Assembly (NCBI GenBank): GCA_945867245.1
Contig: CAMBHQ010000055.1
Span: 1-6,155, forward strand
Direction of reading: 5' to 3'
Source of the DNA: an uncultured Porphyromonas sp.
Lineage (GTDB): Bacteria; Bacteroidota; Bacteroidia; Bacteroidales; Porphyromonadaceae
DNA length: 6,155 nt
Part shown: piece by piece, positions 1 to 6,098 of the stretch
How the letters are laid out: every line of letters begins with the position of its first letter
Position numbering within the stretch: position 1 is the stretch's first letter
Notes under the pieces: generated by a model
The model's database searches: none
Told to the model about the DNA's origin: nothing
Seen by the model: only the letters and a program-made list of their open reading frames with translations
Program-made: the position numbers and the translations under genes

Positions 1-1
1 T

Positions 2-2323
2 ATACTAGACATTCTACAGCTACTGCTACGTCAATGGATGTGGTTTATTCTCTCCGTTGTGGTATGCTGTAGTCTAATGTACTGGCGCAATGCTAAGCAA
101 CCATATACTTATGAGAGTACTGTCTCTGTAATCATCCGAGACCCATCGCAGCGTACCTCGATAGACTTTGACTTCGCTGGGCGTCGTTCGAGAGTTAATC
201 TGGATAATGAACTCCTACAATTTCGGTCGCGCATCGTTATTGCGAATGCTATACGTGCTGTAGAGGCTGAGATTGAGTATAAGGCTATGGAGGGCTTGCG
301 TTGGATCGAGCTGTATGACCAGTCGCCTGTCAAGGTGAAGTTCGTCGATTCGCTCGATATATACCAAACCTTCGACCTAAAGTACAAAGATGCTACTTCT
401 GTTATCTTGTCGAATGAGGATACAGGAGAAGAGCGTGTTATTCCGATAGGACAGGAAGTCGCCTATGGTGAGGGGCGCTTTGTGGTATCTCCGGGGGTAG
501 ACTATCACCAGAAGTGGAAGTACCCAGTCATCCAAGTACGCCGTCAGAGTGTGAAGGGCTTAGCTGCCACCTACCAAGGGATGATGTCGATCTCTCAGAT
601 GAAGGAGCGAGGAACGGCGATGCTTCTCTCTCTCTCTGGTGATAATAAGAATAAGATTACAGCCTTTCTCCGTCAGATGGTGGACGCTTACAATGATGAG
701 ACTGCTAGTGTGCGTCGACAGATTGCGGAGAATACGTCCAGGTTTATATCTGAGCGTATAGAGAGCCTAGGTGAAGAGCTTGCCATTGTGGAGGGATCTA
801 TCGATAGCTTCCAGCGCTCCAATAGATACATACAGCCATCGACGATCATAGGATCGTATGCTAGTAAGTCCCAGAGCTCTCGTGAGCAAATTATTGGTCT
901 AGAGGCTCAGAAACGCCTCTCTGGCTATATGCTCGCTACAGTAACGAATCCTGCTAAGTTTAGAGAGTTTCTCCCAGAAGGGGTTGGGGTAGGTGCGCCC
1001 GGCATCGAGGCGCAGGTGTCTCTATATAATAGCATTAAGCCTGAGTACGACCGCTGGCTAGAGACTACTGGAGGCCTGGAGGACCATCCGATGGTGACCA
1101 AGTATGCTGAGGCGCTCAAAACTGTTCGGGCGGGTATCGTGCGAACTCTGAATAACTATACTTCCTCTATAGATATGAAGATAGAGGAACTAGAACGCAA
1201 TAATATTCGCGGTCTAGAAGAAGTAGAGGAGATGCCCACCAAGCAGCGAGAATGGACGGATATCGAGCGTCAGATGCGTATGAAGGAGGCTATCTTTACG
1301 CAGCTACTAAGTAAGCGAGAGGAGAACAACTTTGCTCAGACCATACAGGTGGATAATGCTTATGTGCTAGACAATGATACGGGGCCTACCTCGCCGACTG
1401 CACCGAATACGATGCGCTCGGTGCTGATCAGTTTTGTTATTGGACTATTCCTTCCCGCAGCCTTCTTTATTCTCCGAATGCTCTTGGATAACAAGATTCG
1501 TACGCGCAAGGATATTACCTCTGCTACCTCAATACCTTATTTGGGCGATATCCCTTATGCCGAGGGGAAGGAAGCCTTCTTTACAATCTCAGAGCAAGGG
1601 ACAGATAGTGTTACCGAAGCTTTCCGTGTGTTGCGTACGGGCTTGAGTTTTGTGCTCAGTTCTACGCCCGGAGCGAAGCGTATTATGTGCTCATCCTTTG
1701 GGGAGTCAGCGGGTAAGACCTTTACGACTTATAACTTAGCTCGTAGCTTGGCTTTTACGGGTAAGCGTGTCGCCATCATAGACCTCGATATTCGTAAGGG
1801 GACGATCAGTAAGCGTCTTGGTGTATCGGGTTATGGTGTAACGAACTATATTACCGATGAGAGCCTAACTCTATCTGATGTTCTCCACTCGGACAAGACC
1901 ATGCCAGGTGTCAAGGTGGTAGCTGCAGGCTCCTCTGCGCCCAACCCTGCTGAGTTGCTGATGCGTCCACGTCTCGACCAACTGATCGAGGAGGTCAGCG
2001 AACAAGTAGACTACCTGCTTATCGACGGGGTACCTTTTGGTATCGTAGCTGACGCAGCGATTATGAATCGCTTCGCAGATCTAACGCTCTTCGTGATCCG
2101 CTCGGGTAACCTAGATCGTCGAGCCTTGCCAGACCTTCAGTCTATGTATGACGAGCAGGTACTCAAGAATATTGCCATAGTACTCAACGGCGTCAAGTCA
2201 AGCTCTAATGGCTACGGATATGGCTACGGCTACGGATATGGCTACGGCTATGGTTATGGCTACGGCTATGGCAATAAGCCAGAGAAGCGTTCTATCTGGA
2301 AGCGCTTATTCTCGCGCAAGTAA
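2..2323 (+). CDS. wzc: Wzc-type polysaccharide co-polymerase / BY-kinase (5' partial)
   Basis: Inner-membrane chain-length regulator fused to a cytoplasmic bacterial tyrosine autokinase, acting in capsule or exopolysaccharide assembly. The frame is open from base 2, upstream of the Met codon at 38, and those 12 codons (ILDILQLLLRQW) look like the conserved Wzz N-terminus, so the true start lies outside the window. Counting the codon at 38 as 1: a membrane segment spans about 1-17, then comes a periplasmic Wzz/coiled-coil region. A Pro-rich motif (GPTSPTAP) precedes the second membrane segment at about 461-483. The kinase domain has Walker A SSFGESAGKT (K560), Walker A' IIDLDIRKG (D582, D584) and Walker B LLIDG (D663). 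Walker B reads DGVP rather than the usual DTPP. Residues 725-745 are strictly alternating Gly-Tyr with ten Tyr, then a basic end. The Tyr-rich tail is the expected autophosphorylation site in this family. A P. gingivalis Ptk1-like role is an inference. Confidence 0.93.
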   Translation: MLDILQLLLRQWMWFILSVVVCCSLMYWRNAKQPYTYESTVSVIIRDPSQRTSIDFDFAGRRSRVNLDNELLQFRSRIVIANAIRAVEAEIEYKAMEGLRWIELYDQSPVKVKFVDSLDIYQTFDLKYKDATSVILSNEDTGEERVIPIGQEVAYGEGRFVVSPGVDYHQKWKYPVIQVRRQSVKGLAATYQGMMSISQMKERGTAMLLSLSGDNKNKITAFLRQMVDAYNDETASVRRQIAENTSRFISERIESLGEELAIVEGSIDSFQRSNRYIQPSTIIGSYASKSQSSREQIIGLEAQKRLSGYMLATVTNPAKFREFLPEGVGVGAPGIEAQVSLYNSIKPEYDRWLETTGGLEDHPMVTKYAEALKTVRAGIVRTLNNYTSSIDMKIEELERNNIRGLEEVEEMPTKQREWTDIERQMRMKEAIFTQLLSKREENNFAQTIQVDNAYVLDNDTGPTSPTAPNTMRSVLISFVIGLFLPAAFFILRMLLDNKIRTRKDITSATSIPYLGDIPYAEGKEAFFTISEQGTDSVTEAFRVLRTGLSFVLSSTPGAKRIMCSSFGESAGKTFTTYNLARSLAFTGKRVAIIDLDIRKGTISKRLGVSGYGVTNYITDESLTLSDVLHSDKTMPGVKVVAAGSSAPNPAELLMRPRLDQLIEEVSEQVDYLLIDGVPFGIVADAAIMNRFADLTLFVIRSGNLDRRALPDLQSMYDEQVLKNIAIVLNGVKSSSNGYGYGYGYGYGYGYGYGYGYGNKPEKRSIWKRLFSRK
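2210..2272 (+). repeat. 18-bp tandem repeat encoding the Gly-Tyr tail
   Basis: In-frame minisatellite inside the BY-kinase gene. Units at 2210-2227 and 2228-2245 are identical (GGC TAC GGA TAT GGC TAC). The unit at 2246-2263 differs by two silent changes, and a partial copy runs 2264-2272. All codons are Gly or Tyr, so a gain or loss of one unit removes or adds three Tyr without shifting the frame. Confidence 0.9.
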
Positions 2324-2358
2324 GATGCAGTACATTTCATTAGTTTAGTTTTATTCGG

Positions 2359-2402
2359 AAGCTCCGATAAGTGGCAGCATGAGCTGCCACTTATCGGAGC
2401 TT
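2359..2402 (+). terminator. Long hairpin after the BY-kinase gene, possible terminator
   Basis: Perfect 20-bp inverted repeat (2359-2378 with 2383-2402) around the 4-nt loop ATGA, 35 bp after the BY-kinase stop. Only a short T run (2401-2403) follows, so as an intrinsic terminator it is less classic than the one at 3927. It could instead protect a 3' end or attenuate read-through into the next gene. Confidence 0.6.
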
Positions 2403-2504
2403 TCTGGTATGTATAAAAAGCCTACTCGATCTCTGAGGCCGCACTTCGATATGTTCGATGGGAGCACTGCTATATAGGTTGCAGATAATCCCTAGTGTAG
2501 CCAC

Positions 2505-2513
2505 GAGGTGAGG
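2505..2513 (+). promoter_or_regulatory. Ribosome binding site for the HprK-like gene
   Basis: GAGGTGAGG lies 9 bp before the ATG at 2523 and overlaps the alternative GTG at 2508. This purine-rich match and spacing favour the ATG as the start. Confidence 0.5.
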
Positions 2514-2522
2514 AATAACAAT

Positions 2523-3389
2523 ATGACGATACATTATCAAATCGCAGAGCAGTACCTCTGCATGGAACACGAGGACCTAGGGTTATTACGTCAGGCACTT
2601 GGCAAGTACGAGGCCTTTGTCCAGGATAATATCCCCGAGGGAGCTACGCCCATACTCACAGTACTGGCTGATGCTAGCGTTGCTGCAGAGGCTACGGACG
2701 TGGAGATAGAGTACGTACAGGATACGTTTTTCGAGTCTCGTGTGGCACGTCGTAGTGATGGCTCGTTTTACCTGCATATCACTTATCATGGCCGTGTCGT
2801 GGAGGGTATCGCCTCGGCTGACTGGGGGCGTCTACGTCTTCGGGCTGATTGGACGGACCTTCGCTACTCCTATCTCATCGACCGTCTGATTATGATATGC
2901 TTCACGATGGTTACCTTGCCTCTCGGTTACCTCAAGGTGCATGCCTCTGTCACTGAGCTGCATGGCCGTGCGCTCGTCCTTATGGGGGTTAGTGGCACGG
3001 GCAAGAGTACACATAGTCGCCTCTGGCGCCAGTATGTCCCAGGCTGTAGCCTTCTCAATGATGACGAACCTATCGTGCGCCGTGTCGGCGATCGTGTAAT
3101 TGTCTATGGCTGCCCTTGGAGTGGTAGCACGCCCTGCTATCGCAATGAGTCGGCCGAAGTCGCTGCCTTTGTGCACCTATTCCAGGCACCAGAGAACAAG
3201 CTCACACGCATGTCTGGCCGTCAGTCTTTCGACTCGCTTTTTACCTCCTGCGCCTTTATGACGAGCCTGCCAGAGAATCAGTATCAGGTTTTCGATGCTG
3301 TAGCTCGCGTGTTGGAGGTCGCGCCTGTTTATCGTCTGGATAACCGCCCCGAGCAGGCTGCTGTGGAGCTAACACGCACTCTAATCTAA
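2523..3389 (+). CDS. HprK/PEPCK-like P-loop kinase, HPr kinase-related protein
   Basis: About 288 aa, soluble. It resembles the Bacteroidetes proteins usually labelled HPr kinase-like or 'PEP carboxykinase (ATP)-like'. Counting from the ATG at 2523: an N-terminal domain of about 135 residues with no motif I recognise, then a Walker A loop GVSGTGKST (155-163, K161). Next come an acidic metal-binding motif LLNDDE (177-182) and a conserved PWSGSTPCYRN segment (198-208). In true HprK the P-loop is GxSGxGKSE. Here a Thr replaces that Glu, as in PEPCK-type loops, so a serine/protein or small-molecule kinase role is open and HPr is not implied. A GTG at 2508 would add five residues, but the ribosome-binding site favours the ATG. 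The peptidase gene follows after 7 bp, indicating an operon. Related kinases occur in RiPP clusters, but no precursor or cyclase gene is visible here. Confidence 0.8.
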   Translation: MTIHYQIAEQYLCMEHEDLGLLRQALGKYEAFVQDNIPEGATPILTVLADASVAAEATDVEIEYVQDTFFESRVARRSDGSFYLHITYHGRVVEGIASADWGRLRLRADWTDLRYSYLIDRLIMICFTMVTLPLGYLKVHASVTELHGRALVLMGVSGTGKSTHSRLWRQYVPGCSLLNDDEPIVRRVGDRVIVYGCPWSGSTPCYRNESAEVAAFVHLFQAPENKLTRMSGRQSFDSLFTSCAFMTSLPENQYQVFDAVARVLEVAPVYRLDNRPEQAAVELTRTLI

Positions 3390-3396
3390 GTATCGG

Positions 3397-3903
3397 ATGG
3401 GAGAGCTACAAGGACCGAAGGTGCGTTCGCGCGCTATCAGTAACTCCGTTTTCTTCCGCGAGTTGCTAGAGCAGATAAAGCTGGGGAAGGTCGTGAGCAT
3501 CCGTGCCAAGGGCTGGAGCATGCTACCGTTAGTGTGGGACGATAGAGACATCCTGCACCTAGCCGCTCCGACAGAGCGTACTGTCAGCGTAGGACGCATT
3601 ATCCTCGCACGCATGGGCGATGGGCGCTACGTGGTACACCGTATCGTTACCATAGAGGGCAATAGAGTGGTGATGCGGGGAGATGGTAATCCCTACCAAA
3701 TCGAATACTTGCACAGGGATAAGATTCTTGGCGAGCTCGTTGGTGTTCGGCGCAATGGTAAGGAAATCAAGCGTGGGGACTTTCTCTGGCGGGCTATCGG
3801 TTTGCTGTGGCCCAGCAATGCTTTCCTGCGCCGTGTCTTGCTCTTTGCTTACCGCCGTTTGGTCGTCCGCCCTGCAACGAATAAACCTCGACGCAACCTA
3901 TAA
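3397..3903 (+). CDS. S24/S26-family peptidase, SipW-like with Ser-His site
   Basis: 168-aa protein with the fold signature of LexA-type/signal peptidases. The nucleophile box is KGWSMLP with Ser41. The second box is YVVHRIV with His81, followed by RGDGN (94-98), the counterpart of the kGDnN box in signal peptidase I. A His rather than a Lys in the HR box is typical of ER/SipW-type signal peptidases, which use a Ser-His pair. There is no DNA-binding domain and no clear N-terminal membrane anchor; a mildly hydrophobic stretch sits at about 130-150, before a basic tail. It starts 7 bp after the HprK-like stop and precedes a strong terminator, so the two genes form a unit. The substrate is unknown. 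Processing of a peptide or envelope protein linked to the kinase is an inference. Confidence 0.8.
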   Translation: MGELQGPKVRSRAISNSVFFRELLEQIKLGKVVSIRAKGWSMLPLVWDDRDILHLAAPTERTVSVGRIILARMGDGRYVVHRIVTIEGNRVVMRGDGNPYQIEYLHRDKILGELVGVRRNGKEIKRGDFLWRAIGLLWPSNAFLRRVLLFAYRRLVVRPATNKPRRNL

Positions 3904-3926
3904 TAAGACCAAGACTCCAATACGAT

Positions 3927-3985
3927 AGCCCTCAGCCTCGGCAAGTATATCATCACATACACGGCCGAGGCTGAGGGCTTTTTTT
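3927..3985 (+). terminator. Intrinsic terminator of the kinase-peptidase unit
   Basis: Perfect 16-bp GC-rich stem (3927-3942 with 3964-3979), 21-nt loop, then seven T (3979-3985). It starts 23 bp after the peptidase stop and is a classic rho-independent terminator for the + strand. Confidence 0.93.
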
Positions 3986-4002
3986 GTTCGTAGAGTCCGA
4001 GT

Positions 4003-4094
4003 TTGGCCACCTAGTAGGTCGACACTTGGCCGCCTAATAGGCAGACGATCGTCCGCCTATTAGGTGGCCACTCGTCTATCTATTAAGTCGATAT
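4003..4094. repeat. Symmetric array of four 23-nt units
   Basis: Two forward units (4003-4025, 4026-4048) abut two reverse units (4049-4071, 4072-4094). By eye, unit 2 matches the reverse complement of unit 3 at 20 of 23 positions, unit 1 at 17, and unit 4 at 15. The shared core is close to GGCCnCCTAATAGG. The centre of symmetry holds a perfect palindrome GACGATCGTC (4044-4053), and the inner pair can form a 16-bp stem with one mismatch (4027-4042 with 4055-4070). It is not flanked by a recognisable gene start. It could be a protein-binding array, a REP-like or MITE-like repeat, or a plasmid/recombinase-type site. Confidence 0.75.
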
Positions 4095-4098
4095 TTTT

Positions 4099-4134
4099 GC
4101 AGAGGCTAGTGTACGGCTGAACACTAGCCTCTGC
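4099..4134. repeat. Perfect 14-bp hairpin, no T tract after it
   Basis: Arms 4099-4112 and 4121-4134 are exact inverted copies around an 8-nt loop. Five T precede the stem on the + strand and nothing T-rich follows on either strand, so a terminator is unlikely. The rest of the stretch to 4234 carries no gene that I can see. It has short related pieces (AGAGGCTAG at 4101 and 4199; CTCTGC followed by CTAGGGT near 4130 and 4224) and many CTAG sites, suggesting remains of repeats. Confidence 0.6.
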
Positions 4135-4254
4135 ACTAGGGTGCATCCCTTGCGAGTCTGCTCGGAGTCCGTGAGAGCACTCTCTCGATACCTAGGGGAG
4201 AGGCTAGCGATACTCTATTGCACTCTGCTCCTAGGGTAGTGTCCGAAAAAAAAG

Positions 4255-4323
4255 TGTGTAAGTTCCAAGGGTTGTATCTTTGGAGGTGAATAAAAAAACA
4301 AGATAACTTATGGGACTTACACA
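4255..4323 (+). promoter_or_regulatory. Inverted repeat covering the transposase start codon
   Basis: A 12-nt arm at 4255-4266 pairs with 4312-4323 with one G-U pair. The right arm includes the G of the ATG and codons 2-5. The left arm lies upstream of the likely -7 box, so it would be present only in transcripts entering from outside the element. Start-codon hiding in read-through RNA is a known IS strategy (IS10, IS50); its use here is inferred. Confidence 0.45.
4275..4282 (+). promoter_or_regulatory. Candidate Bacteroidetes -7 promoter box
   Basis: TATCTTTG matches the Bacteroidetes -7 consensus TAnnTTTG exactly and lies 27 bp before the transposase ATG. No convincing TTTG-type -33 box is seen at the usual spacing, so the promoter call is tentative. 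Confidence 0.4.
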
Positions 4324-4615
4324 GGTACAAATTTTGGAAATTATCCGTGAACAAGCGAGTAGCCCCTCGGGCTTCAATCACCTCGTAGAGCTGCTCCTTG
4401 ATAACCTCATGCATCACGAACGCTCCCTGTATCTATCATCCCATGAGGGGATATCGGTAATGGCTTCCGCCCACTTCGCTTATCTGGCCTATCCACCCAA
4501 GGTCCAACGGATGATCTATACCACGAACTGGACAGAACGGCTGAATAGCGAATACAAGCGTGTTTTGAATATGCGAGGTGCTATGCCGAGGCAATCGGCA
4601 CGGCCGTCTCCTTGA
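4310..4615 (+). pseudogene. IS256-family transposase, internally deleted and frameshifted
   Basis: Only the two ends of a roughly 400-aa mutator-type DDE transposase survive. Residues 1 to about 46 (MGLTQVQILEIIREQ ... HERSLYLSSHEG) match the N-terminus. From about residue 48 the text jumps to the C-terminal region: AYLAYPPKVQRMIYTTNWTERLNSEYKRV and MRGAMP, the conserved YTTNxIERLN-type block. The junction lies near 4448-4460, and the central region with the DDE catalytic residues is absent. After MRGAMP the frame runs into a stop at 4613. The frame one step over (EAIGTAVSLRQDERKRR, from about 4590) looks more like a continuing transposase C-terminus, which suggests a frameshift there. It cannot be an active transposase. 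Confidence 0.85.
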
Positions 4616-4721
4616 GGCAAGACGAGAGGAAAAGAAGACCTACTATTAGTAGAGGCCACGATAGTTTTTTTGTATTGAAGTCCACCGTTAATTATACTTA
4701 TATTGGTTGCTTAAATTTACC

Positions 4722-4735
4722 CATCACTCGTCCTC
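4722..4735. repeat. 14-bp direct repeat, copy at the immunity-gene end
   Basis: CATCACTCGTCCTC is identical to 6083-6096. On the minus strand it reads Glu-Asp-Glu-stop plus TG, covering the end of the beta-propeller gene. Confidence 0.75.
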
Positions 4736-5752
4736 GTCTAGGTCGAATACGTGTATATCACTATGGTCTAGCTCCGTCTGAACCTCTACATAAAGCTGTC
4801 CGTCGTGTACTCCGATACTCGCTATCTGGTTAAAGCCCCCTGGAGTGAAGTCTACCTTGACTTCTGGAAGCATTTCATGCGTGCGTAAATCGATAGCCCC
4901 AACATAGAAATTATAGTTTAGTGCTCCATAGAAGAGGTAGTCCTTGTAGACTGTCGTTACATATGTCTTATAGTTATAGCCTGGGAACTTATACATTTGA
5001 AATGTTCCAGTCCGCACGTCTAACTCTACAAACTGGTGGTTATCTCCACCCTCACCTCCATCCTCCCAAAGAAAAGAGTGGAAGTATATAAGTTTATCGT
5101 CTCCATATTTTTTGTAGTATCTAGGCTCTGTATTTTCCCAGATAATCTTTCCAGATGGAACCTCTACACACAACACCCGACTCCTCTCTTCTTGTCCCAT
5201 AGGAGCAAACCATACGATAATTACCTTATCCTCATAGGGGTAAACTTGGCTGATATGAGCCCCTGGGTGATCTAATTCCCAAAGAACAGAACCCGTAGAG
5301 AGGTCTATGAGCTGACAAGACGACCTCTCATTTTGGGAAGAAGTCCATAATAGAGCAAAATCTCCTAGATGCTCGATAAGCCTATAAGGATATGACTTAG
5401 TCCACAATGTCTCTCCATTTTGAATATACCTGTAGATATAAGTATCTTTCTCTTGATCCCATTTATTCAGAATATAGTAGTCGGGAAGTACACCAACCAT
5501 TGGATATCCTATAGCTTTATCGACAGGTATTTGTAACCTAATCCCATTCGATATAATCTCGTAGATGTCTCCCGTAGGACTCATAGTGGCAAATATCCCT
5601 TCCTGAAATCCAGCTCTAAGATATAACTCCTTATTTGAGATTTCGACACCATTCAATTCTGTAGACTCTCCTCGAAACCACATAATTCCTAAGAGACAGC
5701 TCTGTATGTAGCTTGCTCCGCTTATAACCTTAGTAACACTCTTTATTTTCAT
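4724..5752 (-). CDS. PQQ-like beta-propeller protein, probable immunity protein
   Basis: 342 aa from the ATG at 5752, which lies 4 nt past the toxin stop. The frame is open further upstream to 5833, but those 27 codons overlap the toxin gene and look non-native. Repeated blade-like motifs are visible: LIDLSTGSVLWEL (148-160), CVEVPSGKIIWE (195-206), FVELDVRTGTFQ (241-252) and AIDLRTHEMLPEV (286-298). The 'x-D-x-x-[ST]-G-x-x-x-W' pattern is that of PQQ/WD-like propeller blades. No signal peptide or lipobox is evident, so it is probably cytoplasmic. Tight coupling to the PD-(D/E)xK-like ORF suggests it neutralises that toxin by direct binding. This is inferred from gene order, as I do not recognise a named immunity family. 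It ends in an acidic tail (DLDEDE) that lies in the 14-bp direct repeat and converges on the IS remnant with no clear terminator between. Confidence 0.75.
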   Translation of the reverse strand: MKIKSVTKVISGASYIQSCLLGIMWFRGESTELNGVEISNKELYLRAGFQEGIFATMSPTGDIYEIISNGIRLQIPVDKAIGYPMVGVLPDYYILNKWDQEKDTYIYRYIQNGETLWTKSYPYRLIEHLGDFALLWTSSQNERSSCQLIDLSTGSVLWELDHPGAHISQVYPYEDKVIIVWFAPMGQEERSRVLCVEVPSGKIIWENTEPRYYKKYGDDKLIYFHSFLWEDGGEGGDNHQFVELDVRTGTFQMYKFPGYNYKTYVTTVYKDYLFYGALNYNFYVGAIDLRTHEMLPEVKVDFTPGGFNQIASIGVHDGQLYVEVQTELDHSDIHVFDLDEDE

Positions 5753-5756
5753 AATT

Positions 5757-6098
5757 CTAGTGTATCTTAAATACATTCTTGAATAGTTCGTTGAACATTG
5801 CGTTAGCATCAGAAAATCCGTGCCTGACAGCAATTCTATCAGTTACTATTTCGTCTAACTTACCTCTCAGCCTTTGCAAGTCTTTGGCTTGGATTTTCTT
5901 CCCATCGAACACCCATTTCAAGTTGTTTATATTAAAGTTAGGTCTAGATAAATCCTTGGAGAACTGCCCCACAAAGTCGTGTGGAGGCAAATTCTTCACC
6001 GACTTGAACTCGTAATAGATTGTACCTTGTAGTGGATGCACTACAACCATATCAGCAATACGTTCTTTGCCGTCTCGTTGCTCATCACTCGTCCTCAT
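5757..6098 (-). CDS. PD-(D/E)xK nuclease-like toxin domain (polymorphic toxin C-terminus)
   Basis: 113-aa ORF starting MRTSDEQRDGKERIADMVVV. It shows the restriction-endonuclease-fold signature: an early acid (E12), D16 in a hydrophobic strand (IADMVVV), then E30-x-K32 in a second strand (IYYEFKS) and Q45 downstream. Such domains occur as the C-terminal nuclease toxins of Rhs/contact-dependent and other polymorphic toxins in Bacteroidetes. It has no secretion signal of its own. The ATG at 6098 lies inside the end of the upstream gene, in a different frame. The ORF may therefore be a free-standing ('orphan') toxin tip, or the 3' end of the upstream gene cut off by a frameshift. The next gene begins 4 nt after its stop. 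Cleavage of DNA or RNA is predicted from the fold motif only. Confidence 0.65.
   Translation of the reverse strand: MRTSDEQRDGKERIADMVVVHPLQGTIYYEFKSVKNLPPHDFVGQFSKDLSRPNFNINNLKWVFDGKKIQAKDLQRLRGKLDEIVTDRIAVRHGFSDANAMFNELFKNVFKIH

Larger units (their letters stand above)
4235..4720 (+). mobile_element. Decayed IS256-family insertion sequence
   Basis: The left part (GTAGTGTCCGA, then eight A in all, then GTGTGTAAGTT) resembles the terminal repeats of Bacteroidetes IS256-type elements from memory. It is followed by a leader and the transposase remnant. No matching right terminal repeat is visible before the convergent gene, so the right end is lost or badly eroded. The left boundary is an estimate (4234-4238). 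No target duplication could be identified. Confidence 0.65.

Noticed and set aside
2450..2457. TATGTTCG as a -7 box for the HprK-like gene
   Set aside because: One mismatch to TAnnTTTG and no TTTG-like -33 element at the proper distance.
2832..3176. 114-aa minus-strand ORF opposite the HprK-like gene
   Set aside because: Shadow of a well-supported kinase reading frame; no recognisable motif and no gene context.
4003..4094. The 23-nt units as a CRISPR array
   Set aside because: Units abut without spacers, alternate in orientation and are only partly similar; no cas gene is present.
4099..4134. Hairpin as an intrinsic terminator
   Set aside because: The T run lies before the stem on the + strand, and the minus strand has A after it; neither direction gives a stem followed by T.
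4612..4833. Separate 73-aa + strand gene
   Set aside because: Its first part looks like the frameshifted transposase tail and the rest runs antisense to the propeller gene.
5753..5833. Longer start for the propeller protein at 5833
   Set aside because: The extra 27 codons overlap the toxin gene and do not resemble the rest; the ATG at 5752 directly after the toxin stop fits a coupled gene pair.
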